Made by a program: the position numbers and the translations under genes. The notes under the pieces were generated by a model. It searched no databases, was not told where the DNA came from, and saw nothing but the letters and a program-made list of their open reading frames with translations. Shown one piece after another: positions 27,542 to 35,197 of a DNA stretch of 64,000 bases (the stretch's first letter is position 1; each line of letters opens with the position of its first letter). Location: NCBI RefSeq assembly GCF_018069565.1, contig NZ_JAGPNL010000001.1, positions 496,001 to 560,000 of the forward strand. The letters run 5' to 3'. The stretch is from Streptomyces tagetis. GTDB lineage: Bacteria > Actinomycetota > Actinomycetes > Streptomycetales > Streptomycetaceae.

Positions 27542-28015
27542 GTGTTCACAAGCGTACTGATGATCGAGAAGGCCCTGACGTCCGCCGACGTGGAGTTCGT
27601 CACCACCTTGCACGGGGACGAGCCGGTCACGTTCCGCGTGCTGCTCCAGCCGCGCGGCGACCAGGCGGACCGGCTGCTGCGGGCCATCGACGACGTCGCC
27701 CTCGGCGAACTGGACGACGCCGTCCGCGAGGGCGAGACGCCCGAGGGACAGGAGGCGCAGGGCATCGGCCGCCGGGCCCTGGAGGTCTCCCTGACCGCGC
27801 TGCGCGCCGCCGGTGCCGAGGCCGAGGGACGCCTCGTCGAGGACCACCCCCTGGACGGGCTCCGCTCCCTGGTCGAGGAGACCGGCGCCGACGAGGTGAT
27901 CGTGCTGACCGACCCGCACTACGTGGAGGAGTTCTTCCACCGCGACTGGGCCTCCCGGGCCCGCCACAAGGTCGGTGTGCCGGTCCTGAAACTCTTCTCC
28001 CACAGCAAGGCATAG
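27542..28015 (+). CDS. Conserved hypothetical protein, small alpha/beta fold
   Basis: 157 residues. The start is GTG 27542 after a strong GAAGGAGAAGGGG (27522-27534); no other start has a comparable site. The sequence is conserved-looking and acidic: LMIEKALTSADVEFVTTLHG, FRVLLQPRGDQADRLLRAID, ALRAAGAEAEGRLVEDHP, and ADEVIVLTDPHYVEEFFHRDW. The beta-alpha pattern with a buried DEVIVLTDPH strand resembles UspA-type nucleotide-binding folds, but the GxxG motif of ATP-binding UspA proteins is missing. Function unknown. It precedes murC by 102 bp with a perfect 11-bp terminator hairpin between them, so the two are likely separate transcripts. Confidence 0.85.
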   Translation: MFTSVLMIEKALTSADVEFVTTLHGDEPVTFRVLLQPRGDQADRLLRAIDDVALGELDDAVREGETPEGQEAQGIGRRALEVSLTALRAAGAEAEGRLVEDHPLDGLRSLVEETGADEVIVLTDPHYVEEFFHRDWASRARHKVGVPVLKLFSHSKA

Positions 28016-28023
28016 GCTGGGCC

Positions 28024-28047
28024 CGCGCTCCCGGCACCGGGAGCGCG
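28024..28047 (+). terminator. Terminator hairpin before murC
   Basis: cgcgctcccgg and ccgggagcgcg form a perfect 11-bp stem with a 2-nt loop, 8 bp after the preceding stop codon. Confidence 0.8.
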
Positions 28048-28117
28048 CCCACGCCGTACCCGGCCGTCGGCGCGTCCGCCGCCGACACCACCGTCGCACC
28101 TCTGGGGAGAACAGCGC

Positions 28118-29509
28118 ATGGCACCCGGCCTTCCGTCCGCCATGGACCGACCGCACTTCATCGGCATCGGCGGCGCCGGGATGTCGGGCATCGCCAAGAT
28201 CCTCGCCCAGCGCGGCGCCGCGGTGGCGGGCAGCGACGCGAAGGACTCGGCGACCGCCGAGGCCCTGCGCGCCCTCGGCGCCACGGTCCACGTCGGGCAC
28301 GCCGCGGAGCACCTCGCCGACGACGCGAGCTGCGTGGTCGTCTCGTCGGCGATCCGCGAGGACAACCCCGAGCTGGTCCGCGCGGCCGAACTGGGCCTGC
28401 CCGTGATCCACCGCTCCGACGCCCTCGCCGCCCTGATGGAGGGCCTGCGCCCGCTCGCCGTCGCCGGCACGCACGGCAAGACCACCACCACCTCGATGCT
28501 GGCGGTCTCCCTGACCGAGCTGGGCCGCTCCCCCTCCTACGCCATCGGCGGCGACCTGGACGCCCCCGGCTCCAACGCCCTGGACGGCGCGGGCGAGATC
28601 TTCGTGGCCGAGGCGGACGAGAGCGACCGCAGCTTCCACCGGTACGCGCCCGAGGTCGCCATCGTCCTCAACGTGGAACTCGACCACCACGCCAACTACG
28701 CCTCCATGGACGAGATCTACGAGTCCTTCGAGACCTTCGCCGCCAGGATCGTCCCCGGCGGCACCCTGGTCATCGCCGCCGACCACGAGGGCGCCCGGGA
28801 GCTGACCCGGCGCCTGGCCGGCTCGGTGCGGACGGTGACGTACGGGGAGGCCGAGGACGCCGACGTCCGCATCCTCTCGGTCGTCCCGCAGGGGCTGAAG
28901 AGCCAGGTCACCGTCGTGATGGACGGCACCGAGCTGACCTTCGCGCTCTCCGTCCCCGGCCGCCACTACGCGCACAACGCGGTGGCCGCCCTCGCCGCCG
29001 GCGCCGCCCTCGGCATCCCCGCCGCCGAGCTGGCCCCGGCGCTCGCCGCGTACACCGGCGTCAAGCGGCGCCTCCAGCTCAAGGGCGAGGCCGCCGGGGT
29101 CCAGGTCGTCGACTCCTACGCCCACCACCCGACCGAGATGACCGCCGACCTGGAGGCGATGCGCGGCGCGGTCGGCGACGCCCGCATCCTCGTCCTCTTC
29201 CAGCCGCACCTCTTCTCCCGCACCCAGGAGCTGGGCAAGGAGATGGGGCAGGCCCTCGCGCTGGCCGACGCCTCCGTCGTCCTCGACATCTATCCCGCCC
29301 GCGAGGACCCCATCCCCGGCGTCACCAGCGAACTGATCATCGAGGCGGCCCGCGCCGCCGGCGCCGACGTCACCCCGGTCCACGACCGGGAGGAGGCCCC
29401 CGCCGTGGTCGCGGGAATGGCGAAGGCGGGCGATCTCGTTCTCACCATGGGAGCGGGCGATGTCACCGACCTCGGCCCGCGCATCCTGGACCGGTTGCCG
29501 AACCGGTAG
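28118..29509 (+). CDS. murC: UDP-N-acetylmuramate-L-alanine ligase MurC
   Basis: 463 residues, ATG 28118 (an in-frame ATG 8 codons later, MDRPHFIG, is also plausible; GGGGAG lies 11 bp upstream of the first). The N-terminal Rossmann domain has HFIGIGGAGMSGIAKIL. The ATP-binding loop is VAGTHGKTTTTSML (~117-130), the central domain has EADESDRSF and LNVELDHHANY, and the C-terminal domain has YAHHPTEM and LFQPHLFSRT. It adds L-alanine to UDP-MurNAc in cytoplasmic peptidoglycan synthesis. It is not in a mur/fts cluster here; actinobacteria often place it so. MsrB follows 37 bp downstream and may be co-transcribed. Confidence 0.96.
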   Translation: MAPGLPSAMDRPHFIGIGGAGMSGIAKILAQRGAAVAGSDAKDSATAEALRALGATVHVGHAAEHLADDASCVVVSSAIREDNPELVRAAELGLPVIHRSDALAALMEGLRPLAVAGTHGKTTTTSMLAVSLTELGRSPSYAIGGDLDAPGSNALDGAGEIFVAEADESDRSFHRYAPEVAIVLNVELDHHANYASMDEIYESFETFAARIVPGGTLVIAADHEGARELTRRLAGSVRTVTYGEAEDADVRILSVVPQGLKSQVTVVMDGTELTFALSVPGRHYAHNAVAALAAGAALGIPAAELAPALAAYTGVKRRLQLKGEAAGVQVVDSYAHHPTEMTADLEAMRGAVGDARILVLFQPHLFSRTQELGKEMGQALALADASVVLDIYPAREDPIPGVTSELIIEAARAAGADVTPVHDREEAPAVVAGMAKAGDLVLTMGAGDVTDLGPRILDRLPNR

Positions 29510-29546
29510 CACGCACGCACACCGCGGAACGAGGGGCTGAGGGCTC

Positions 29547-29954
29547 ATGCCGTACGACGTCGAGAAGCCGGACGAGCAGTGGCGCGCGGAACTGTCGCCG
29601 TCCGAGTACGCCGTCCTGCGCCAGGCCGGCACGGAACCCGCCTTCACCGGCGAGTACACCGACACCACCACCGAGGGCGTCTACTCCTGCCGCGCCTGCG
29701 GCGCGGAGCTGTTCACCTCGCGGACGAAGTTCGCCTCCCACTGCGGCTGGCCCTCCTTCTTCGACCCGAAGGAGACCGACGCGGTGGAACTGCTGGAGGA
29801 CCGCTCCCACGGCATGGTCCGCACCGAGGTGCGCTGCGCCCGCTGCGGCTCCCACCTGGGGCACGTCTTCGAGGGGGAGGGCTACGCCACCCCCACCGAC
29901 CAGCGGTACTGCATCAACAGCGTCTCCCTGCGGCTGACCCCCGCGGAGGGCTGA
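29547..29954 (+). CDS. msrB: Peptide-methionine (R)-S-oxide reductase MsrB
   Basis: 135 residues. Zinc-binding CxxC pairs are in YSCRACGAELF (~47-57) and CARCGSHLGHVF (~95-106); the catalytic cysteine is in RYCINSVSLR near residue 121. GWPSFFDP is the usual substrate-pocket segment. It reduces the R-sulfoxide of methionine in oxidised proteins with thioredoxin. A strong terminator (29964-29985) follows, so it closes the murC unit. Confidence 0.96.
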   Translation: MPYDVEKPDEQWRAELSPSEYAVLRQAGTEPAFTGEYTDTTTEGVYSCRACGAELFTSRTKFASHCGWPSFFDPKETDAVELLEDRSHGMVRTEVRCARCGSHLGHVFEGEGYATPTDQRYCINSVSLRLTPAEG

Positions 29955-29963
29955 CACCCCGGT

Positions 29964-29985
29964 CCGGGGGCCGTCGCGCCCCCGG
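29964..29985 (+). terminator. Terminator after msrB
   Basis: ccgggggc and gcccccgg pair over 8 bp with a 6-nt loop, 10 bp past the msrB stop. The rest of the 29955-30232 spacer shows no gene and no convincing promoter. Confidence 0.7.
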
Positions 29986-30232
29986 CCGGACGCGGCCGGT
30001 GTCCCGTCGGTGCCCGGCCGGAGGCGGGCCGGCCGGTGAGCCGGGCCGGTGACGCACCGCGGCCGGGCCGGTGACGTCCGGAAATCGCCGGTATGAAAAG
30101 CCGGAGAGCGGGAACGAGTCGCCCCAGGCACCGGGCCCCGCGACACCGCCGACCGCACCCAGGACGGCAAAGGCCCCACCGACCACGGCCGGAGCGGGCA
30201 GCTTCTGCCAGACCCGAAGGGCGTTCGGCGTT

Positions 30233-31366
30233 TTGATACGGATGGAATCGGTCACCAAGCGGTACCCGGACGGCACGGTGGCGGTGGACCGGCTGTCGCT
30301 CGACATACCCGACCGGGCGATCACCGTCCTCGTCGGCCCCTCGGGATGCGGCAAGACGACCACGCTCCGCATGATCAACCGCATGGTCGAGCCCACCGAG
30401 GGCACCATCCTCCTCGACGGCGAGGACCTCCAGCGACTGCCCGTCACCACCCTGCGCCGCTCCATGGGCTACGTGATCCAGAACGCGGGCCTGTTCCAGC
30501 ACCGCACCATCCTCGACAACATCGCCACCGTGCCCCGCCTCCTCGGCTGGGGCAAGGCGCGGTCGAGGGAGCGCGCCGCCGAGCTGATGGGACGCGTCGG
30601 ACTCGACGCCTCCCTCGCCGGCCGCTACCCCTACCAGCTCTCCGGAGGACAGCAGCAGCGCGTCGGCGTGGCACGGGCACTCGCCGCCGACCCGCCGGTC
30701 CTCCTCATGGACGAGCCGTTCTCCGCCGTCGACCCGGTGGTGCGCAAGGGACTCCAGGACGAACTCCTGCGCATCCAGGACGAACTCGGCAAGACCATCG
30801 TCTTCGTCACCCACGACATCGACGAGGCCGTCAAACTCGGCACCATGGTCGCCGTGATGCGCACCGGCGGCCGGCTCGCCCAGTTCGCCTCGCCCGCCGA
30901 CCTGCTCTCCGACCCCGCCGACGCCTTCGTCGAGGACTTCCTCGGCGCCGACCGCGGCGTACGTCGGCTCTCCTTCTTCCCCTCGGCCGGGCTGGAGCTG
31001 GTCACCGACGCCGTCGTCCCCCTCGACGCCCCCGCCGCGCGCCTCGCCGCCTCCGGCGCCCCGTACCTGCTCGTCACCGACCCCGACGGCCGCCCCCTCG
31101 GCTGGGGCGAGCCGCGCGACCTGATCGCCGGGGCCATCGTGCCGGAGGGGCTGCTGCCCTACGGGCGGCCCTTCGTCCCCGGCACCGACTCCCTGCGCGC
31201 CGCCCTCGACTGCGCGGTGCTCTCGCCCACCGGCTGGGCCGTCGCCGTGGACGCCGACGGCAGGGTGAGCGGCGTCGTCTCCCAGCAGGCCATCGGCGAG
31301 GCGATCCGCAGCGCCCACGCCGCCGGCCGGGGCGATGTCGCCGAGGTAGCCGAGGTCGCCCCGTGA
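30233..31366 (+). CDS. Glycine betaine/choline (osmoprotectant) ABC transporter ATP-binding protein
   Basis: 377 residues. I take TTG 30233 (MIRMESVTKRYPDG) after CGAAGGG (30214-30220), since family members start with a strand before VTKRYPDG; ATG 30242 is the alternative. Walker A is GPSGCGKTT (~34-42), the signature is LSGGQQQR (~136-143), Walker B is VLLMDEPFS, and the switch His is in FVTHDIDEAVKLG. The C-terminal ~110 residues look like a CBS-type regulatory region (ADPVVR.. / VVSQQAIGEAI). This OpuCA/ProV-type ATPase powers uptake of quaternary amines. The next gene overlaps its stop by 4 bases (GTGA). Confidence 0.93.
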   Translation: MIRMESVTKRYPDGTVAVDRLSLDIPDRAITVLVGPSGCGKTTTLRMINRMVEPTEGTILLDGEDLQRLPVTTLRRSMGYVIQNAGLFQHRTILDNIATVPRLLGWGKARSRERAAELMGRVGLDASLAGRYPYQLSGGQQQRVGVARALAADPPVLLMDEPFSAVDPVVRKGLQDELLRIQDELGKTIVFVTHDIDEAVKLGTMVAVMRTGGRLAQFASPADLLSDPADAFVEDFLGADRGVRRLSFFPSAGLELVTDAVVPLDAPAARLAASGAPYLLVTDPDGRPLGWGEPRDLIAGAIVPEGLLPYGRPFVPGTDSLRAALDCAVLSPTGWAVAVDADGRVSGVVSQQAIGEAIRSAHAAGRGDVAEVAEVAP

Positions 31367-32067
31367 GCGGCTTCTTCGACATCCCGAGCGACCTTCAGCA
31401 CAGCTACCTCGGCCTGATCGGCCTCCACCTGCGCGAGGCCCTGCTGCCGGTCCTGGCGGGGCTGCTGCTCGCCCTGCCGACCGCCCAGCTCTGCGCCCGC
31501 CTGCGGTGGCTCTACCCGCCCGTGCTCGGCGTGACGACGGTCTTCTACGCCATCCCCTCGCTCGCCGTCTTCGTGATCCTCATCGACTACACCGGCCAGA
31601 CCGAGCTGACGGTGATGATCCCCCTCGCGCTCTACAGCCTCGTGGTGCTGGTCCCCGCGATCGTGGACGGGGTCCGCTCGGTGCCGCCGGAGACCCTGGC
31701 CGCCGCCACCGCCATGGGCTTCGGACCGGCCCGCCGCTGGTTCCAGGTGCAGTTGCCGATCGCCGTGCCCGCGATCCTCGCCGGGCTCCGGGTGGCCACC
31801 GCGTCGAGCATCTCCCTGGTCAGCGTCGGCGCCCTCATCGGCAACCAGGGCGCCCTGGGCAACCTGCTCGCCGACGCCCAGCGCTACGACCGGCCCGAAC
31901 TCGCCCTCAACTCCGTGCTCACCACCGCCGTCCTCGCCATCGTCTGCGACGCGCTGCTGGTCCTCGCCCGGAACCTGCTGACCCCGTGGATGCCGCGCGG
32001 CACGCGCGCCTCGGCGAAGACCGCGCGGCGCCCCGAGCCGTCCGAACCGGAAGGCGCCCTGCGGTGA
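31363..32067 (+). CDS. Osmoprotectant ABC transporter permease (OpuCB-type)
   Basis: 234 residues, GTG 31363 overlapping the ATPase stop. Five to six hydrophobic helices, including LLPVLAGLLLALPTAQLC and GVTTVFYAIPSLAVFVIL. The permease EAA-like loop is ETLAAATAMGFGPARRWFQVQLP (positions ~105-127), which docks to the ATPase. ASSISLVSVGALIGNQGALG is typical of the family. It forms the pore with the next permease. Confidence 0.93.
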   Translation: MSGFFDIPSDLQHSYLGLIGLHLREALLPVLAGLLLALPTAQLCARLRWLYPPVLGVTTVFYAIPSLAVFVILIDYTGQTELTVMIPLALYSLVVLVPAIVDGVRSVPPETLAAATAMGFGPARRWFQVQLPIAVPAILAGLRVATASSISLVSVGALIGNQGALGNLLADAQRYDRPELALNSVLTTAVLAIVCDALLVLARNLLTPWMPRGTRASAKTARRPEPSEPEGALR

Positions 32068-32729
32068 ACGTCCTGACCTACGTCCACGCCTTCTTCGCCG
32101 ACGGCGCCCACTGGCAGGGCTACGACGGCATACCGCGGCGCCTGCTGGAACACATCGGGTACACGCTGCTGGCGCTCGGCCTCGCCGCCGCCGTCGGACT
32201 CCCGGCCGGCCTGCTCACCGGGCACACCGGCCGCGGCGGCAACGCCGTCGCCTTCGTCGCCACCGCCGCCCGCGCCCTGCCCAGCTTCGGCCTGCTGGTG
32301 CTCATCGCGGTCGGCATCGGCATCGGCCTGCTGCCCGTGATGGTGCCGCTGGTCCTCCTCGCCATCCCGCCGATCCTCGTCACCACGTACGAGGCGGTCC
32401 GCTCCGTCGACCCCTCCCCGGTGGACGCGGCGCGCGGCCTCGGCATGCCCGAGGCGGGGATACTCTTCCGCGTCGAACTCCCGGCCGCCCTGCCGCTGGT
32501 CCTCAGCGGAGTGCGCTCGGCCGCCATCCAGGTCGTCTCCACCGCCACCATCGCCGCCTACGTCAGCCTCGGCGGACTCGGCCGGTACATCATCGACGGG
32601 CTCTACCAGCGCGACTACGAGAAGGTGGCCGGCGGCGCCGCCCTGGTCGCCCTGCTGGCACTGGCCACCCTCGCCCTGTTCTGGGGCGCGGGCAGGCTGG
32701 CGGTCTCACCGGGGGTGCGGCGGCGCTGA
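32064..32729 (+). CDS. Osmoprotectant ABC transporter permease (OpuCD-type)
   Basis: 221 residues, GTG 32064 overlapping the previous stop by 4 bases. The first helix is at ~30-50 (YTLLALGLAAAVGLPAGLL). The EAA loop is PVDAARGLGMPEAGILFRVELP and the conserved STATIAAYVSLGGLGRYII helix follows. It is the second half of the heterodimeric pore; translational coupling fits one operon with the ATPase and lipoprotein. Confidence 0.93.
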   Translation: MNVLTYVHAFFADGAHWQGYDGIPRRLLEHIGYTLLALGLAAAVGLPAGLLTGHTGRGGNAVAFVATAARALPSFGLLVLIAVGIGIGLLPVMVPLVLLAIPPILVTTYEAVRSVDPSPVDAARGLGMPEAGILFRVELPAALPLVLSGVRSAAIQVVSTATIAAYVSLGGLGRYIIDGLYQRDYEKVAGGAALVALLALATLALFWGAGRLAVSPGVRRR

Positions 32730-32811
32730 GCGGCACGCGCCGGCAGGAGGCGAAGAAACCGTGACACGGCGGCACTTGACTGACCGACGAGCGGCGGGTT
32801 GGGATCGACGG

Positions 32812-33771
32812 ATGACTTCTACCGCGAAGAACAGCAGGTCCAGGACGAGGCACACCGGCGTGGCGGCCGTCGCGCTCACCGCCGCGGCGGCGCTGCTCGC
32901 GGGCTGTTCCTCCTCCGGCGGGACCGCCGACAACCCCCTGGCGGAGGAGAAGGCGGAGAAGGGGACCGTCGTCGTCGGTTCCAACAACTTCGCCGAGAGC
33001 ACCCTGCTCGCCGACATCTACGGCGAGGCGCTCAAGGCCAAGGGCCTCAAGGTCGCCTACAAGCACAACATCGGCAGCCGCGAGACGACGTACGGGCTGA
33101 TGAAGAACGGCTCCGTCACCGTCCTGCCGGAGTACAACGGCTCGCTGCTCGCCTACCTCGACTCCGCCGCCGGACAGGAGTCCGCCGAGGCGGTGACCAC
33201 CGCCGTCAAGGAGAAGCTCGACTCCCGGCTGACCCTGCTGGAGTCCTCGCCGGCCGAGAACAAGGACTCGGTCGCCGTCAACGCGGCCACCGCCAAGAAG
33301 TACCGGCTGACCGCCGACTCCACCCTCGCCGACCTCAAGGAGGCCGCGCCGGACCTGGTGATCGGCGGCTCGCCCGAGTTCCAGACCCGCCGTCAGGGCC
33401 TCGACGGGCTCCGGTCCGTGTACGGGCTGCGGTTCGACTCCTTCAAGGCGCTCGACGCGGGCGGACCGCTCACCCAGTCGGCGCTGGCCAGGAACACGGT
33501 GCAGGCGGCGGACATCTTCACCACCGACCCCACCATCGTCAAGGAGGGCTTCGTCGTCCTCCAGGACCCGGAGAACCTCTTCGGCTTCGCCAACGTCACC
33601 CCGCTGGTCGCCAAGGAGAACCTTCCCGAGGAGGGCGTCGAGGCGCTGAACGCGGTCTCCGCCAAGCTGGACACCGCGACCCTGCGCGAGCTGGACGCCC
33701 GGGTCCAGTTGGAGAAGAAGGACCCCCTGGACGTGGCCAAGGCGTGGCTCGCCTCGGCCGGACTGGACTGA
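32812..33771 (+). CDS. Osmoprotectant ABC transporter substrate-binding lipoprotein (OpuCC-type)
   Basis: 319 residues from ATG 32812. The lipobox is LLAGC after a short Arg-rich n-region. A GTG at 32761 has a better AGGAGG (32744-32749), but codons between them have low GC3 (10 of 17), unlike the gene, so I prefer the ATG. The OpuAC-type binding domain has VVVGSNNFAESTLLADIYG, LPEYNGSLLAYL, LVIGGSPEFQTRRQGLDGL, and AADIFTTDPTIVKEGFVVL. It captures glycine betaine, choline or carnitine and hands it to the permeases; the exact ligand is not determinable here. The operon ends convergent with the conservon (22-bp spacer). Confidence 0.92.
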   Translation: MTSTAKNSRSRTRHTGVAAVALTAAAALLAGCSSSGGTADNPLAEEKAEKGTVVVGSNNFAESTLLADIYGEALKAKGLKVAYKHNIGSRETTYGLMKNGSVTVLPEYNGSLLAYLDSAAGQESAEAVTTAVKEKLDSRLTLLESSPAENKDSVAVNAATAKKYRLTADSTLADLKEAAPDLVIGGSPEFQTRRQGLDGLRSVYGLRFDSFKALDAGGPLTQSALARNTVQAADIFTTDPTIVKEGFVVLQDPENLFGFANVTPLVAKENLPEEGVEALNAVSAKLDTATLRELDARVQLEKKDPLDVAKAWLASAGLD

Positions 33772-33793
33772 TCCCAGGGGGCCGGTACGCCGC

Positions 33794-34384
33794 TCAGGAC
33801 GCCGTGGCCCCGGCCGCGGCGTCGATGAGCCGGTCGATCAGGGCGATGAGCACGTCCCGGCACGAGGCCCGCTCCCGCGCGTCGAACATCAGCACCTGGA
33901 CGTGGTCCGGCAGCGCCAGGGCCTCGCGGATGTCCTCGGCCGGGTACGGGTGTTCGCCGTGGAAGCCGTTGACGCCGACGACGAAGGGGATGCCCCGCCG
34001 TTCGAAGAAGTCTATGGCGGCGAAGCTCGTCTCGGGCCGGCGCACGTCGACCAGGACCACCGCGCCGAGCGCGCCGATCGCCAGGTCGTTCCACATGAAC
34101 CAGAACCGCTGCTGGCCGGGGGTGCCGAACAGGTAGAGCACCAGTTCCCGGCCGATGGTGATCCGGCCGAAGTCCAGGGCCACGGTGGTGGCGCGCTTCT
34201 CCTCGATGCCGGCCAGGTCGTCGACGTCGAGGCCGGCCGCGGTCAGCGGTTCCTCGGTGCGCAGCGGGGATATCTCGCTCACCGACCCGACCATGGTGGT
34301 CTTGCCGACGCCGAAACCCCCGGCGATCAGGATCTTGACGGTGTCGGGCGCGGGCGCCGGAGCGGCGCGGTCAGAGCCGGCCAA
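33794..34384 (-). CDS. cvnD: Conservon GTPase (CvnD-type, Ras-like ATP/GTP-binding protein)
   Basis: 196 residues. The P-loop is ILIAGGFGVGKTTMVGS (~18-34), switch region SPLRTEEPLT, G3-like LFGTPGQQRFWFMW (~87-100), and G4-like VVGVNGFHG in place of NKxD. CvnD proteins are the GTPase output of conservons and interact with CvnB/CvnC. It overlaps the cvnC stop by 14 bases. No P450 gene follows, unlike some conservons; instead the next gene is the convergent osmoprotectant operon. Confidence 0.94.
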   Translation of the reverse strand: MAGSDRAAPAPAPDTVKILIAGGFGVGKTTMVGSVSEISPLRTEEPLTAAGLDVDDLAGIEEKRATTVALDFGRITIGRELVLYLFGTPGQQRFWFMWNDLAIGALGAVVLVDVRRPETSFAAIDFFERRGIPFVVGVNGFHGEHPYPAEDIREALALPDHVQVLMFDARERASCRDVLIALIDRLIDAAAGATAS

Positions 34385-34730
34385 GGCCGTCCCTCACTTT
34401 CTGCAGCAGGTCCAGGTCCGGGGTGGTGCGCGAGACGGAGTGCGGCGGCCGGGCGGTGATCCGGCCGGCCTCCAGCAGATCGCAGAGCAGGATGACGACC
34501 ACGCTCACCGGCAGGTCCAGCCGGGCCGCGACCTCGGCCACGGCGACCGGCTCGGCGCAGAGCTTCAGAATGCGCTGGTGCTCGGGTTGCGGCCGGGCCG
34601 CCCGCGCGGGCTGCGGTTCGACCGCGGTCACCGTGGTGATGAGGGTGAAGTCGGCGCGGCTGGGCCGGGTCCGTCCGCCGGTCAGGGTGAACGGCCGGAC
34701 GAGCCGGCCCCCCGCGTCGCCTCCGGTCAC
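34371..34730 (-). CDS. cvnC: DUF742 conservon protein (CvnC-type)
   Basis: 119 residues with the family signature: RLVRPFTLTGGRTRP near the start, QRILKLCAEPVAVAEVAARL and VVVILLCDLLEAGRI winged-helix-like segments. CvnC is a cytosolic partner of CvnD; its biochemical role is unsettled. It starts 1 base before the cvnB stop, so the genes are tightly coupled. Confidence 0.94.
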   Translation of the reverse strand: MTGGDAGGRLVRPFTLTGGRTRPSRADFTLITTVTAVEPQPARAARPQPEHQRILKLCAEPVAVAEVAARLDLPVSVVVILLCDLLEAGRITARPPHSVSRTTPDLDLLQKVRDGLGRL

Positions 34731-34731
34731 G

Positions 34732-35151
34732 TCACTCGCCGGGGCCGACGGTGGCCCGCGGTGCCGCGCTCAGGTGCTCGCCGATCTTCTTCACCAGCAT
34801 GTTCATCTGGTACGCCACCACACCGACGTCGGCGCCGGGCCCGGTGAGCACCACGAGGTGCGCGCCGGGCCCGGCGGTGGTGAGGATCAGGTAGCCGCCC
34901 GCCATCTCGATCAGCGCCTGGCGCACCGGCCCGCCCCGGAAGTCCATGCTGACGCCCTTGCTGAGGCTCATCAGACCGGAGGCGGTGGCCGCGAGGCGCT
35001 CGGCGTCGTCGCGCGGGAACCCGGTGGACTTGCTGACGACCAGCCCGTCCTCGGAGAGCACCACGGCCTGGTTCACATCGGCGACCCGCTCCACGAGTCC
35101 GGTGAGCAACTGGTCGAGCTGGGTGTGCGTGGCGGGGGTGGGTCGTGTCAT
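34732..35151 (-). CDS. cvnB: Roadblock/LC7 domain protein (CvnB-type)
   Basis: 139 residues with GAAGGA ahead of ATG 35151. The roadblock fold is shown by LDQLLTGLVERVADVNQAVV, LVVSKSTGFPRDDAERLAA, and GYLILTTAGPGAHLVVL, then GVVAYQMNMLVKKIGEHL. In other bacteria such proteins (MglB-like) act as GAPs or scaffolds for small GTPases, here CvnD. 46 bp separate it from cvnA. Confidence 0.95.
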   Translation of the reverse strand: MTRPTPATHTQLDQLLTGLVERVADVNQAVVLSEDGLVVSKSTGFPRDDAERLAATASGLMSLSKGVSMDFRGGPVRQALIEMAGGYLILTTAGPGAHLVVLTGPGADVGVVAYQMNMLVKKIGEHLSAAPRATVGPGE

Positions 35152-35197
35152 GGAGAGTCCTTCATCTGCGGTCGTGCGGTCGGCGCGAATGTGTCGG

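Noticed and set aside
27542..28015. UspA or indole-glycerol-phosphate synthase assignment for the 157-aa protein
   Set aside because: Too short for a TIM barrel and lacks the UspA nucleotide motif.
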